DNA of 64,000 nucleotides from Naumovozyma dairenensis CBS 421 (lineage: Eukaryota; Ascomycota; Saccharomycetes; Saccharomycetales; Saccharomycetaceae), in assembly GCF_000227115.2 (NCBI RefSeq), contig NC_016481.1, positions 62,001-126,000 of the forward strand, given 5' to 3'. Of the stretch, positions 29,634 through 39,738 are shown in pieces (position 1 is the first letter of the stretch; each line of letters starts with the position of its first letter). The notes beneath the pieces were generated by a model. It worked only from the letters and a program-made list of their open reading frames with translations. It ran no database searches and was not told the origin of the DNA. Position numbers and translations under genes: made by a program.

Positions 29634-30038
29634 AACTGTATAAAAATTTGTCATTACCTATAGATATTTGTATTATATAATTTGGCTACACTCTATTATT
29701 GCGCTGCATATCTGTTTTTCCCTAATGAACCTCGCCACAGTTTTAAACATAGAGGTCTTTTTTCATTATCTATGTTACGTTTGTCAGCATTGATATATTA
29801 AGTGAAGGACCAGTCTAAAGGAAAGAATTATTAGACACACTAAAATAACCGTTAGACGAAGGTAACTCGAAGATACGGAATCTCTTTTTTTCAAACAGTT
29901 TTTAGTGATTACTCGATTTTTGTTTATTTTTCTGTTCTCTTATTTAAGTTCTTTCCTATTTCAAAAGTTCAAAAGATTTACAGATTCAAGTCCAATAATA
30001 AACAAAAAATGAAAAAAGTAAAGAAAACTAATGTTAGA
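29634..30038. other. Intergenic 3' of NUP100
   Basis: This 405-bp AT-rich stretch between the nucleoporin gene and the LTR remnant holds no gene that I can support. Confidence 0.5.
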
Positions 30039-30306
30039 TGTTGATAAGCTATTGCGATCCAAGATGTATACTAAATCAGGCCGTTTAACACATTGTGATG
30101 AGCTATTAAATTCCATGAGGATATAAACGAGAAAATTTTCTTCCATATACGTTTTACATAATCATATATCTCTGTCACCCATAAGAAACGGGGGAGCAGG
30201 GTATCCCAAAGGGACATGTCCGAAATAAATACCAACTCCAATACTGTGGTACTGTTTCTACAGTTCTTTTATCAACATAATTCATATATGTTTTTTACCA
30301 CCAACA
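30039..30306 (+). repeat. Decayed solo LTR near tRNA-His
   Basis: Homologous to 4726-4967 next to tRNA-Trp. It starts TGTTGATAAG and ends CCACCAACA, matching the TGTT...CAACA ends of yeast Ty LTRs, with TATA-like GATATAA near 30119. The length of about 268 bp suits an LTR. No 5-bp flanking duplication is visible, so the ends are estimates and the copy is old. Confidence 0.55.
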
Positions 30307-30450
30307 ATGATACCGCTTCATACATGTAAAGCAATCTAGAAGAGCTAAAGCTAAAAGGGCAAAAATGGGTTGGATTACCTTGGATAGCTAGAGGAGAGCA
30401 ATCCATAACACAGCTATTTAATCGGTTTAGCCTTTCAGAATCAAAACATA

Positions 30451-30460
30451 AAAAAAAAAA
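30451..30460 (-). terminator. Pol III terminator of tRNA-His
   Basis: Ten A residues on the plus strand, directly abutting the tRNA 3' end. Confidence 0.75.
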
Positions 30461-30532
30461 TGCCATCTCCTAGAATCGAACCAGGGTTTCATCGGCCACA
30501 ACAATGTGTACTAACCACTATACTAAGATGGC
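30461..30532 (-). tRNA. tRNA-His (GUG)
   Basis: 72 nt on the minus strand, nearly identical to S. cerevisiae tRNA-His. Acceptor strand GCCATCT pairs with AGATGGC, anticodon stem-loop carries GTG (TTGTGGC), T loop TTCGATT, discriminator A. No intron. The extra G at position -1 is added after transcription. The minus strand runs straight into ten T residues (30460-30451), the Pol III terminator. Confidence 0.97.
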
Positions 30533-31149
30533 AAATTTCTGGATTTTGTGGTGAAAAGAGCTGTTGAGGTTCGACTAGAAAACCCGTGTTTCTATCACGG
30601 ATATCTACCTAACTACAATATGTGGACTGAAGTTTCATACGTAAATTTTCTAGAACTATATCAATAATATGATACTTTAGGATCATATGGTCTATCAATA
30701 TGTGTATCTGTAGGGGTACTAATCTTCGCCAGGGAGGACACGTTAGGGAAATCGTCACGTAGGTTCTGTTTCCTTAATTTATGTACAAACTTCCAAGTGG
30801 TCCTATAAAAAGTTAAAATCTTAATTACCTTTTAAAAACGTCTTTTTATTTTATGTTCATTTTCATGTTATGAAATTGACATCATGTAGACAATATACGA
30901 TACGTTATAAATACAAATAGTGGGATGTTCGATGAAACTTCAATTTCAGCTTCATCACGAAATATGTATAAAAGAGTTTTTTTTATACGCAAAACGGATC
31001 ATTTGTGTACTTCAGTAAAGGCCCCCAAGAGGTAGCTATTTGAAGCAGAAAAATATATTTGTAGATCAGGACTAGTATGAATAGAATACGGAATTGTCTT
31101 TGAGGAAAGGGTTCTGTTATTTAGGAATGCAGATCTATCATTAAACATT
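30533..31149. other. Intergenic between tRNA-His and MCM1 3' end
   Basis: About 620 bp. A TGTTGAGG at 30562, 30 bp upstream of the tRNA, could begin an LTR remnant, but I found no partner copy in the window. The minus-strand frame at 30999-31322 overlaps MCM1 in another frame and is a shadow. Confidence 0.4.
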
Positions 31150-31728
31150 TCAGAACGGTGGCTGTTGGTGATGTTGTTGACTTTCTTGGTAATATCGATA
31201 TGTATTCTGATTATTAACATCATTTGACCTATTATCGTGGAATTGTGGTTGTTGATTCGCTGGTACAGAATACGTTTCAGGATCCAAATGGGCTTGTGGA
31301 GCTTCATTCGAATATGTGACATTTGCGTCAGGATGTATATTATCTGTATCTGGCGATATTATTCCCGATCTTGTATCCATTCCATTCGTGCCTTCATTCT
31401 CTGGGTCTTCATCTTCCTCCTCCTCCTCTTCTTCATCTGGTACATTTAAACATGCTTGAATCAAGTTTCTACCTTCTTGTTGAGTAACTATTGGTTCAAA
31501 TTTCGGTGTACTAAAAGTGTAAACCAATCCAGTTTCTGAAACGACTAATAATAGTACTTGGGTACCTGTCAATACAGATAATTCAAATGCTTTTTTCATT
31601 ATACCATGTTTTCTCTTAGAGAAAGTGACATGACGTCTTGTTTTATTTTCAATGAACTTGATTTCAATCTTCCTTCTTTCCTTAGTGGATGGTTCTTCAA
31701 TAGGAGTCTTTGAGTTTGTGTCAGACAT
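31150..31728 (-). CDS. MCM1: MADS-box transcription factor Mcm1
   Basis: Predicted 192 aa; S. cerevisiae Mcm1 is 286 aa and its ohnolog Arg80 177 aa. Mcm1 is an essential factor for cell-cycle, mating-type and arginine genes. Residues 16-96 carry the MADS box and its dimerisation extension (KERRKIEIKFIENKTRRHV, KRKHGIMKKAFELSVLTG, LVVSETGLVYTFSTPKFEPI), to my knowledge essentially unchanged from S. cerevisiae Mcm1. An acidic run follows (DEEEEEEEDEDPE, 98-109) as in Mcm1, which favours Mcm1 over Arg80. The long polyglutamine tail of the S. cerevisiae protein is replaced by a short Gln/Asn tail ending YRYYQESQQHHQQPPF. Confidence 0.93.
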   Translation of the reverse strand: MSDTNSKTPIEEPSTKERRKIEIKFIENKTRRHVTFSKRKHGIMKKAFELSVLTGTQVLLLVVSETGLVYTFSTPKFEPIVTQQEGRNLIQACLNVPDEEEEEEEDEDPENEGTNGMDTRSGIISPDTDNIHPDANVTYSNEAPQAHLDPETYSVPANQQPQFHDNRSNDVNNQNTYRYYQESQQHHQQPPF

Positions 31729-32029
31729 TTCTTATTATTTTATTGCGGACACAATATAAGTGATATTTTGTAAATATTCTGTGAGATGGATATGAGAATA
31801 ATCGAATATTTACTTTATTTCAAGAATTTTAATAATTACTGCTTATGGAAGTCCTTCCCTAAATGGATATATCTCATATAATATTTCCTCAACAGTCTTA
31901 TATATAGAGAATATGGAAAAAAAAAGGCCAAACGCGGAAATAAAAATGTCTGCAACGGGAAAAAAATCTGAGAGAAAAAAAATTAAATTATCACGTGAAA
32001 TCTGCAAAAATAAGTAAAAAAGAAAATAA
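31729..32029. other. MCM1 upstream region
   Basis: A 301-bp AT-rich stretch between the MCM1 start and tRNA-Phe. It includes ATCACGTG at 31991-31998, a Cbf1-type site. No gene. Confidence 0.45.
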
Positions 32030-32122
32030 TGCGAATTGTGTGGATCGAACACACGACCTCCAGATTACTTTTCAACTGAAGTTTTCTTCAGTCTGGCGCT
32101 CTCCCAACTGAGCTAAATCCGC
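32030..32122 (-). tRNA. tRNA-Phe (GAA) with intron
   Basis: The minus strand matches S. cerevisiae tRNA-Phe. Exon 1 is 32122-32086 (GCGGATTTAGCTCAGTTGGG, anticodon loop CTGAAG). The 20-nt intron is 32085-32066. Exon 2 is 32065-32030, with T arm GTGTG-TTCGATC-CACAC and discriminator A. The T stem differs from S. cerevisiae by a compensated pair, which supports a functional gene. The intron contains CTTCAGT, able to pair with the anticodon region as usual. A run of six T residues lies about 15-20 nt downstream. Confidence 0.97.
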
Positions 32123-32439
32123 TTATTTTGATGGTTTTTTTTGTGCGTTTTGTGAGGGCGCTGCTAGAGGTGTTTTCACGGGAAAAAAATCAACAACAAT
32201 GGCGGATTGCATTTTTATAAGTATTAATCTGATTTGCTAAGCAATTTTCGAGGAAAATTGGATATTCAATTTGACTTTACGTGCGTAGCTTCACGGAGTA
32301 ACTCGTTATCCCTTTACTTACTTATTAACGTACCTCTCATGAGAGATTTTCAATCTATCCCTCCTCTTGAATAATTGATATCTTCATAACTAGTATAATA
32401 GGTAAATAGAATCAATCAAATAAATTAACACTTAAAATC
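32123..32439. promoter_or_regulatory. tRNA-Phe upstream and YNK1 promoter region
   Basis: A 317-bp stretch with no gene, serving as the 5' flank of both the tRNA (minus) and YNK1 (plus). Confidence 0.5.
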
Positions 32440-32898
32440 ATGTCTCAAACAGAAAGAACATTTATTGCCGTCAAACCAGATGGTGTCCAAAGAGGATTAG
32501 TTTCTCAAATCCTTTCCCGTTTTGAAAAACGAGGTTATAAACTAGTCGGTATTAAGATGCTCAATGCTAGTGAAGAATTATTAACTCAACATTATGCTGA
32601 GCATGTTGGTAAACCATTTTTCCCAAAGATGGTTTCATTCATGATGTCTGGTCCAATTGTCGCTACTGTTTGGGAAGGTAAAGATGTAGTTAAACAAGGT
32701 AGAACTATCTTGGGTGCTACTAATCCATTGAGTAGTGCTCCAGGTACCATTAGAGGTGATTTTGGAATTGATTTGGGTAGAAATGTTTGTCACGGTAGTG
32801 ATTCTGTCGAGAGTGCTGAACGTGAAATCAATTTATGGTTTAAGAGTGAAGAACTAACTTCATGGGAATCTAACCAATCTAAGTGGATTTATGAATAA
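32440..32898 (+). CDS. YNK1: Nucleoside diphosphate kinase
   Basis: Predicted 152 aa, the usual length for an NDP kinase (S. cerevisiae Ynk1 153 aa). It transfers the gamma-phosphate of ATP to nucleoside diphosphates through a phosphohistidine. The family signature NVCHGSDS is at 115-122, with H118 catalytic. The nucleotide-site residues are present (K12 in [11 protein letters not shown], and [16 protein letters not shown] at 94-109). Mostly cytosolic in yeast. Start [15 protein letters not shown] agrees with the family. Ortholog of YKL067W. Confidence 0.98.
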   Translation: MSQTERTFIAVKPDGVQRGLVSQILSRFEKRGYKLVGIKMLNASEELLTQHYAEHVGKPFFPKMVSFMMSGPIVATVWEGKDVVKQGRTILGATNPLSSAPGTIRGDFGIDLGRNVCHGSDSVESAEREINLWFKSEELTSWESNQSKWIYE

Positions 32899-33684
32899 TT
32901 GGATACAATATTTTTAATGATCTGATAGATAAACTATACAAAAACTTAGATACAAATGAAGAATCATGATTTTTTGTCCCATCTATTATCAACGGAAGAA
33001 TATGTAATGTGAATATATGTAACTGCGCAGTTTTTACCATATCAATATATAGTCTAACGTTATAAGGAGCTTTGCAGACCAAACGTTTACAGCCAAATCA
33101 CTGCATTTTTGGACAGGTACGGTCATATCATGTCACTTGCCCACTTCTTTGTTGCCCTTGGGGGATATATACATGAGCTACTATTTCGGGAAAGGGTACA
33201 TAGGATTATTTCACTTGACGTAAAACGTTGGCGGCGCTACATGACACTATGTCTAAAAATACATCCACACAACACAGTGCAAAAAAAATAAGAGTGTCAC
33301 TCTATGCAACGATCATGGGGAAATGACCTTTTCTGTAATTAGGGATATATGGTATAGGTACTCATATAACAGAAGAAATGACTGTTTCTTTGAAAAATTA
33401 AATGCCTCATAGTTAATATTCAAATGATTGCAATGAAACGAAGGTTTTCAAGGGAGGGAACTTGGCATGTAAGTTTTCCCTTCATTTCAACCATTTTTAC
33501 GTCATTAGGTAACTCCAAATTATGCTTTCTTATCTAAATAGAATCAGTTTTTTATAAAACAAATATATATTCGTACCTATGTCTTGTACCCTGGCTACGC
33601 TATACTATTCTTTAAATGTCCTAATCTACGTGAAATTAGTCAAAAACAATTCCTCAACATAAGAAAGCAAGAGCAAAAGGAAAA
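32899..33684. other. Intergenic between YNK1 and small membrane protein gene
   Basis: About 785 bp. The 60-codon plus-strand frame at 33109-33291 has no family resemblance. No RNA gene recognised. Confidence 0.45.
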
Positions 33685-33897
33685 ATGAAGCAAACATTGG
33701 TTAGAGCCTTACAGAAACAGTTTCCAAGGTTGCAGCTTATGAAAAATTTGCAAGACCGTACTCCGAATACTCAGAGAGGTCAACTAGCAACAGCAACGAT
33801 TGCATTGATGTCTTTGACTGTATTAGGTGGATTATATTGGAATAGAAAGCAAAATAGTGAAATTAGAAAAATATACATGAGAGAAAGAAATAGATAA
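33685..33897 (+). CDS. YKL065W-A: Small single-pass membrane protein, YKL065W-A-like
   Basis: Predicted 70 aa. A basic, amphipathic N-terminus (MKQTLVRALQKQFPRLQLM) precedes one hydrophobic segment at about 35-51 (LATATIALMSLTVLGGLYW) and a charged C-terminus (NRKQNSEIRKIYMRERNR). This layout suits a small mitochondrial or ER membrane protein; no catalytic motif is present. It lies between YNK1 and YET1 and on the YNK1 strand, exactly where S. cerevisiae has the uncharacterised small ORF YKL065W-A. The assignment is by position and size, and the function is unknown. Confidence 0.65.
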   Translation: MKQTLVRALQKQFPRLQLMKNLQDRTPNTQRGQLATATIALMSLTVLGGLYWNRKQNSEIRKIYMRERNR

Positions 33898-34016
33898 GCT
33901 ACCTCAACTTGTTTTTAATTTATTTTAAGTTCTAAAATATACTATGGAAATATATATATATAACCATATATAATTTTTGAATGATTGTTTTTGCATTTAT
34001 GTTTTCCTCATTTTAT

Positions 34017-34682
34017 TCAAATATCTTTCTTCAAAATAACTTCCTCCTTCTTTACAATCGGCAAAGGTTTATTCATTTCATCAAAATAATTCTCCAAATG
34101 TTTAATTTGTTTTTGTAAACCTTTCAAAGAGATCATCTTTTCATACAAATCATTCTCTAATCCCTCAATTTCTTTGCTTGAAGGAGTATCTCCGATTTTT
34201 GTATCATCTGCAATACTTGTCTTCTCAGTAATTTTCTTTTGTTCCTTAATCAAATCATCATACTTGACCAATCTTCTTACAATGCTCATCACGGTAGGAA
34301 TACCCACTAAGAAATATAATATAAATCCAGAAATATAAACGTTTCTTTGATTATAAGCTCTTGAAGCCAATGCCTGTAAGGGTGTTACAGGGGCATCATC
34401 GATGCCTTCATTTCCGCTTCCCCCACGACGGACATTCTGGTATTGTTTACTTTGGTACGTAGTTACTCTGAATTGAGACCTTTTCCATGAATCAATAAAT
34501 AATAATGATACCAACACACTTAAGATGATAATGATTGTTTTGGATTCTTGGCTGGAAGTGGTTTTGAAATATGCTTTGTATATCCCCTTACGAATTTTGT
34601 TTGGTAGGGGTAAGACAGAAATGAATAGAACACTCATTTCTAATATCAATAGGCCAAATAATGCCATAAAGTAAAGACTCAT
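34017..34682 (-). CDS. YET1: BAP31-like ER membrane protein Yet1/Yet2
   Basis: Predicted 221 aa; S. cerevisiae Yet1 is 206 aa. Yet proteins are homologs of mammalian BAP31; Yet1 pairs with Yet3, associates with the translocon and affects secretion and inositol-gene control. The start is the ATG at 34682 (MSLYFMALFGLLILEM); the 56 upstream codons are not conserved in type. Three membrane segments lie at about 3-23, 45-62 and 113-131. A coiled coil (about 165-205) follows, and the last four residues KKDI form a KKXX ER-retrieval signal. Position and strand match YKL065C. Confidence 0.93.
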   Translation of the reverse strand: MSLYFMALFGLLILEMSVLFISVLPLPNKIRKGIYKAYFKTTSSQESKTIIIILSVLVSLLFIDSWKRSQFRVTTYQSKQYQNVRRGGSGNEGIDDAPVTPLQALASRAYNQRNVYISGFILYFLVGIPTVMSIVRRLVKYDDLIKEQKKITEKTSIADDTKIGDTPSSKEIEGLENDLYEKMISLKGLQKQIKHLENYFDEMNKPLPIVKKEEVILKKDI

Positions 34683-35222
34683 TTTTGCTTGAGGATGTAA
34701 ACTGTTTGATTTTTTTCTTTGCTTATAGTTCCAGTTTGCTCTAGTTAATCTACTGGTATCCCTTGTATAGTTTTGTATTCCATTGACTCCTAAACAGGAT
34801 CTCTCTATAAATAAATACAAATTTCCTTGATCTTTCAAGATTTTCCTCACGGAAGGGTAAAATGAGGGTTAATTAATCTAACCCTTAGTTATTACTTTTT
34901 ATCCCTAATTTTGACAGGATTTTAAATTTGAATTAATAACAAAGGAAGAAAGAATGAAAGAAGGAATGAAATGATTATAAATATGTAGAAGTAAAACCTT
35001 ATAATTACTAACAAGAGACAGTGATTTCATGAAGGATACTGGAAACAAGAAAATACTATCAACTCTTGAATTGATGAGTACTCAAACTTAGTTGACACTT
35101 CAAGTAAAAAAACAAGGAAAAAATACCCGCCATCATCACGCTATCCATAGAAGCAACAGACATAGTATACTCATACATCATCTCATTCGTCCCTTTTACT
35201 TGCAAGGTAGCAAAGGCTAATC
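34683..35222. promoter_or_regulatory. Divergent YET1/MNR2 promoter region
   Basis: A 540-bp stretch between divergent genes. Short GAAAGAA-type repeats lie around 34945-34970. No gene. Confidence 0.5.
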
Positions 35223-38200
35223 ATGAGTAACTTTAATAATAATAATAATAGCAGTAATAGCAATACTGATAACGATACCGTTCCTTTATTATCGGGGCAA
35301 AATTCATTAAGATCATCACATCATCAAAAAATACATCATCAAGCAACATCTTCACCAAGAGAAGGTGAGAAAAGAAGGAGAAGAAGGAAATTAAAAAGTC
35401 ATACTGGTCATAAATCATTGATTGATGACGTTTCAAACACCGATGATGAAACGGATACCACAAGAGATCATATCACTTTACCGCAGCATCATGACCATAT
35501 GAACATTACTGATTTTGAACAAGCTGATTCCTGGGGTATGTTACATGAATCAGAAACTGGGTATGGTATGGATCAAAGTGACATAGGCGGAGGTGGTGGT
35601 GGAGTTACTGGTAATAGCTTGGATGATAACGATGCATTTTTGGATCATAGATTATCTCAAAGTCATCCCGTTATGATTAAACCTAAGAAGAAACAAAAAA
35701 ATACGACACAAACATCTAGTTCCAAAAAATATCCTAGACAGAGTAATTGTTCAGGAGCGGATAATGATAGCATCAAATCAGATCCAACTTTGTTAATGAA
35801 TGAGCTCAGTAGGAAAAGAGAAGAGTTTAGTAAATCACCAATTTCAAAACTTTCTCCTTCAGAAGTGGAAAATTATGTAAGAGAAAGAAAGGGAGAATTA
35901 GTAGGAAATTCTTATCATCATGGAAATCATAACCCTTCAAATGGATTCCACAATATTAACCATATGCTCCCAAGAAGAAAAACGTATGCTAACGATGATG
36001 TCGTTATAGATGTAGATGCGTTAATGAAACACGTCATAGACACAAATATTGAAGGAAACAGTCACGACCATTTTTCAAAGAAAAGTTCAAACACTTCCAT
36101 CGATGATGTAGATGAGGATGAATACAATTCAAGACCTTCATCAAGAGGTTCATCGTCAAATTCATCCTTGGATGATGTTTGTTTAGTGCTGGAAGATGAA
36201 GAGAATGCAGAAACTAAAATTTGGCCTGACGTTTCAGTTTTGGAGGAGTTTTCGAAGGAAGAAATAGAAAGATTGAGAAAACAAGCCGCACAAGATGCTG
36301 AAGCTTTCCATTTCCACTATGATGAAGATGAAAGTGAAGATGATCGCAGCAATGGACCGTATGGTTCATGTACTAATAAAAACAATAATGACAACGGGAT
36401 TTTTTTCTCTCAACCCATAGTGACGAACATCGACGTCCCCGAATTAGATTATAGGAAAGTAAATGAAGCAGAACATTTAAGTTCAGGTAGGTTAAGACCG
36501 AAGAAATTAGCTCCATGGCATCTTATGCAACGTCCTTTACCACCATCAACAACAACATCTTCACGGTCATATAATAATAATAAAAAAAATCAACTACTTT
36601 CACCATCAATGAGATTAGAACGCGAAACAATGCGTGATAATTTCCTAGTCGGTAGAAATATTCAATATCCACCACATATTGTTTCAAATAATCCAGAACA
36701 TTTTCGATTCACATATTTCCGTGTTGACTTAGATTCAACAATACATTCACCAACAATTTCTGGTTTATTGCAACCGGGACAAAAATTCCAAGATTTATTC
36801 GTTAGTTCCGTTTACAGTCAAGAAGGCAACATAAACCCTGCAACGCCTGCGACAACACTAGCAGTTCCATCTGGAAGAATCCCATCAATGTCACCATTAA
36901 GAACCGCTAGTAATAATAATAATACTACTACTACTACAACTATGGGTGGAACGCCTGTCCCCCTAGCAAATTTGAAGGATAAGAGATTTGGACTTAGTAC
37001 AACGACAGGTGGTGGCTCTACATTATCAACCACATCATTGTCTAATACACCTGGAGTTGGTGTTGAAGATGTTTCTCCATTTTGGTTAGATGTCAGTAAC
37101 CCGACGGAAGAGGAAATGAAAGTGATTAGTAAAGCGTTTGGTATTCATCCTTTGACAACGGAAGATATCTTTTTAGGTGAAGTTCGTGAAAAAGTGGAAT
37201 TATTTAAAGATTATTATTTGATTTGTTTTAGAAGTTTTGATATTGTTGCTGAACGTCATGTTAGAAGAAGGAAGGAGAAAGTCTCATTAGGTTCAATATC
37301 TGAACGTGACGGAGTTAGTCATACCGATAACAATAACGGTAATAATAGCGGCAATGCTGATGGCGAAAATGATTCTAACAAGGGATCTAATTGGTTTTCA
37401 TCATTGCTGAAAGGCCGTCGTCGATCCTCGGGGAATAAATCAGTGAATACATCAGCAACGAGTTATAGACGTCGTAAAAGTATCTTAAAGAAACAAGAGG
37501 AAAAGGAAAAGTTTAAAAGGAAATCTGGTGACAGACATAAGCCAAGAGAAGGCGAATTAGAACCATTAAATGTATATATAATTGTTTTCCGTACAGGGTT
37601 ATTAACTTTCCATTTTGCACCAACCCCACATCCAATTAATGTTCGTAGAAGAGCAAGATTATTAAAAGATTATTTGACGGTTACATCTGATTGGATCGCA
37701 TATGCCCTAATTGATGATATCACAGATGCATTTGGACCTATGATTGAACTAATTGAAGATGAAGTATATGAGATTGAAGATGCGATTTTAAAGATGAATC
37801 ATAGTGGAGATTCCAGTGATAGCAGTAATAGTAGTGACAGTGATGATAGCGATGATTCGGATTCAATTTTACTTGATGATGAAAGAAGATTAAAGAACGG
37901 GATGAGAAGAAGACATAGTACTATGGAAAGAAGGTCTATTAATCGTCGAAGTATATTTTCTAATAAGGGATCTAATCATAGTTCTAATACGAGTTCCACT
38001 TCAACATCATCAAGTTCGTCAAGATCATCAAGGTCAAGTGATTCGACTTTCAATGCTAATTTAATTGGATGGAAGAAAAAGGGAGATATGTTAAGACGTA
38101 TAGGAGAATGTCGTAAAAGAGTAATGAGTATCTTAAGATTATTAGGTTCCAAAGCGGATGTTATTAAAGGGTTTTCGAAAAGATATAATGGACAATGGGA

Positions 38201-38561
38201 TACAGTGTCGCAAAGTGAAATTGGGATGTATTTAGGTGATATTCAAGATCATATTATTACCATGGTTTCTTCATTGAATCATTATGAAAAATTATTAAGC
38301 CGGTCACACTCAAATTATCTGGCACAGATTAATATTGATATGACTAAAGTGAATAACGATATGAATGATGTTCTTGGTAAGATTACCATATTAGGTACTA
38401 TTGTTTTACCTATGAATGTTATTACAGGTCTGTGGGGGATGAATGTTATTGTACCTGGACAGTTCAATGAGAGTTTAAAATGGTTTGTGGGGATATTGAT
38501 ATCTATGTTAACGTTGGCGTACGTGGCGTATATTTATACCAAGAGACGGTTTGGATTTTAA
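35223..38561 (+). CDS. MNR2: Vacuolar magnesium transporter Mnr2 (CorA family)
   Basis: Predicted 1112 aa; S. cerevisiae Mnr2 (YKL064W) is 969 aa. Mnr2 sits in the vacuolar membrane and releases stored Mg2+. The N-terminal 600 residues are disordered and rich in Ser, Asn, His and Asp. The CorA domain starts near 615 (PFWLDVSNPTEEEMKVISKA, HPLTTEDIFLGEVREKVELF) and is split by low-complexity insertions (about 695-775 and 858-940). Two transmembrane segments lie at the C-terminus, with the signature GMN in TGLWGMNVIVPG at about 1066-1068 after the first. The insertions explain the extra length; the core is intact. Confidence 0.95.
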   Translation: MSNFNNNNNSSNSNTDNDTVPLLSGQNSLRSSHHQKIHHQATSSPREGEKRRRRRKLKSHTGHKSLIDDVSNTDDETDTTRDHITLPQHHDHMNITDFEQADSWGMLHESETGYGMDQSDIGGGGGGVTGNSLDDNDAFLDHRLSQSHPVMIKPKKKQKNTTQTSSSKKYPRQSNCSGADNDSIKSDPTLLMNELSRKREEFSKSPISKLSPSEVENYVRERKGELVGNSYHHGNHNPSNGFHNINHMLPRRKTYANDDVVIDVDALMKHVIDTNIEGNSHDHFSKKSSNTSIDDVDEDEYNSRPSSRGSSSNSSLDDVCLVLEDEENAETKIWPDVSVLEEFSKEEIERLRKQAAQDAEAFHFHYDEDESEDDRSNGPYGSCTNKNNNDNGIFFSQPIVTNIDVPELDYRKVNEAEHLSSGRLRPKKLAPWHLMQRPLPPSTTTSSRSYNNNKKNQLLSPSMRLERETMRDNFLVGRNIQYPPHIVSNNPEHFRFTYFRVDLDSTIHSPTISGLLQPGQKFQDLFVSSVYSQEGNINPATPATTLAVPSGRIPSMSPLRTASNNNNTTTTTTMGGTPVPLANLKDKRFGLSTTTGGGSTLSTTSLSNTPGVGVEDVSPFWLDVSNPTEEEMKVISKAFGIHPLTTEDIFLGEVREKVELFKDYYLICFRSFDIVAERHVRRRKEKVSLGSISERDGVSHTDNNNGNNSGNADGENDSNKGSNWFSSLLKGRRRSSGNKSVNTSATSYRRRKSILKKQEEKEKFKRKSGDRHKPREGELEPLNVYIIVFRTGLLTFHFAPTPHPINVRRRARLLKDYLTVTSDWIAYALIDDITDAFGPMIELIEDEVYEIEDAILKMNHSGDSSDSSNSSDSDDSDDSDSILLDDERRLKNGMRRRHSTMERRSINRRSIFSNKGSNHSSNTSSTSTSSSSSRSSRSSDSTFNANLIGWKKKGDMLRRIGECRKRVMSILRLLGSKADVIKGFSKRYNGQWDTVSQSEIGMYLGDIQDHIITMVSSLNHYEKLLSRSHSNYLAQINIDMTKVNNDMNDVLGKITILGTIVLPMNVITGLWGMNVIVPGQFNESLKWFVGILISMLTLAYVAYIYTKRRFGF

Positions 38562-38688
38562 TTTCTATGCCTTAATCTAAAATTCTTCTATAACGAAATA
38601 AAACTGTTCGTATAATGAACTTTAATACATTTTTATTTACTTAGTATTATAAAAAATAATTATTTGACTAGTATTCTTGTGTCGCCTA

Positions 38689-39192
38689 TTAGACTTTAGC
38701 GGCGTCAGCGGCATCGGCTGCTGCTAAGTTATTGGCGTCAGGCTCTGAATCTTTTTCCTTTTCTAGTAATTCTTGTTGTAACTTTTTATTTTCTTCCAAT
38801 TGTTCCGGAGAATCATGTTTATTAGTCTCAGAGTTTAATTCCTCTTTCTTCAATTGTTCATTTTGTAACTTTTCTAATGATTCATTCTTTGGAGTCTTTT
38901 CTTCTTTAGGAATTTCTTTTTCCTCTTGTGGTTGTTGTTCTTGTTTTTGTTCTTGCTTGTTGTTATCCTTCTTATTCACTCTTTGGTCAATTTGCTTAGC
39001 AAGTCTTTTCTCGAAAAGGTCTAATTCCTTTTCTAATTTCTTTAATCTTTCAATTTTTTCATTCTGTTTTAAACCTTCTAGTTCAAAATCTTCTTTTTTC
39101 AACTGGGTTCCACTTGAATTCACGTTTTCGTTTACGTCATCACCATTATTAGAATCGATATCAACGTCTTTTGGGATATTCTTACTTTCCTT

Positions 39193-39251
<59 letters not shown>

Positions 39252-39738
39252 GAGAGTTTTTATTTGATGCTGATGAATCCTTCTTATTGAACTCATTATT
39301 TTTCTCCAAGTTTTTAACTTCTTGTTGTTTAGCGACTTCGTTATTAAATTTATCTTTTGAAACTTTTTCAGGATGGTTAACAGTATTCTTATCTAAAATG
39401 TTGTTAGAATCTACCATATTATTGTTATTATTATTATTATTACTTGATGCATGACTATTTGTTATTGGAGGAGCAGCAGCTGCGGCATCACCATTTAGTA
39501 GAGAAGAAGACAGGTCATTAATATGATCTAACTCGAAAGATGATTTCTTATTGAAATCAGAAGTGACGAAATTCAATATTAAGTAGACTAAGACTAATAA
39601 TACAGAGTAACCTAGCAATTTTTTCATTGGAGTAGTTAATGCGAAACGACTTCCATTAAAGTTTTTCTTTTTTGGATTGTATTTACCAGATTTATATCTT
39701 GGTAAGATATCATTTTTCCTCTTGATTCCACCTTGCAT
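38689..39738 (-). CDS. YKL063C: YKL063C-like Golgi membrane protein with polyglutamine tract
   Basis: Predicted 349 aa, about twice the 167 aa of S. cerevisiae YKL063C (uncharacterised, Golgi-localised). The start is the ATG at 39738 (MQGGIKRKNDILPRYKSG). Layout: a basic N-terminus, one hydrophobic segment at about 42-61 (LLGYSVLLVLVYLILNFV), then a long tail that would be lumenal in a type II protein. The tail has a pure 20-residue Gln run, then Lys/Glu-rich coiled-coil sequence (about 225-330) and an Ala/Asp-rich end. The assignment rests on position between MNR2 and MSN4, strand and N-terminal layout. Confidence 0.72.
39193..39252 (-). repeat. (CAA)20 microsatellite in coding sequence
   Basis: Sixty bases of uninterrupted TTG on the plus strand give twenty CAA codons (Gln) in the YKL063C-like gene. 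Purity implies recent expansion and likely length variation among strains. Confidence 0.95.

Noticed and set aside
30999..31322. 107-codon minus-strand frame overlapping and extending past MCM1, considered as a frameshifted MCM1 tail
   Set aside because: The MCM1 frame already ends in a tail resembling the S. cerevisiae C-terminus (YRYYQESQQ), and the alternative frame lacks low-complexity or Gln-rich character.
38732..39253. 173-codon plus-strand ORF opposite the YKL063C-like gene
   Set aside because: Antisense shadow of the (CAA)n and Lys/Glu-rich coding sequence; it gives polycysteine and poly-Ser/Phe.
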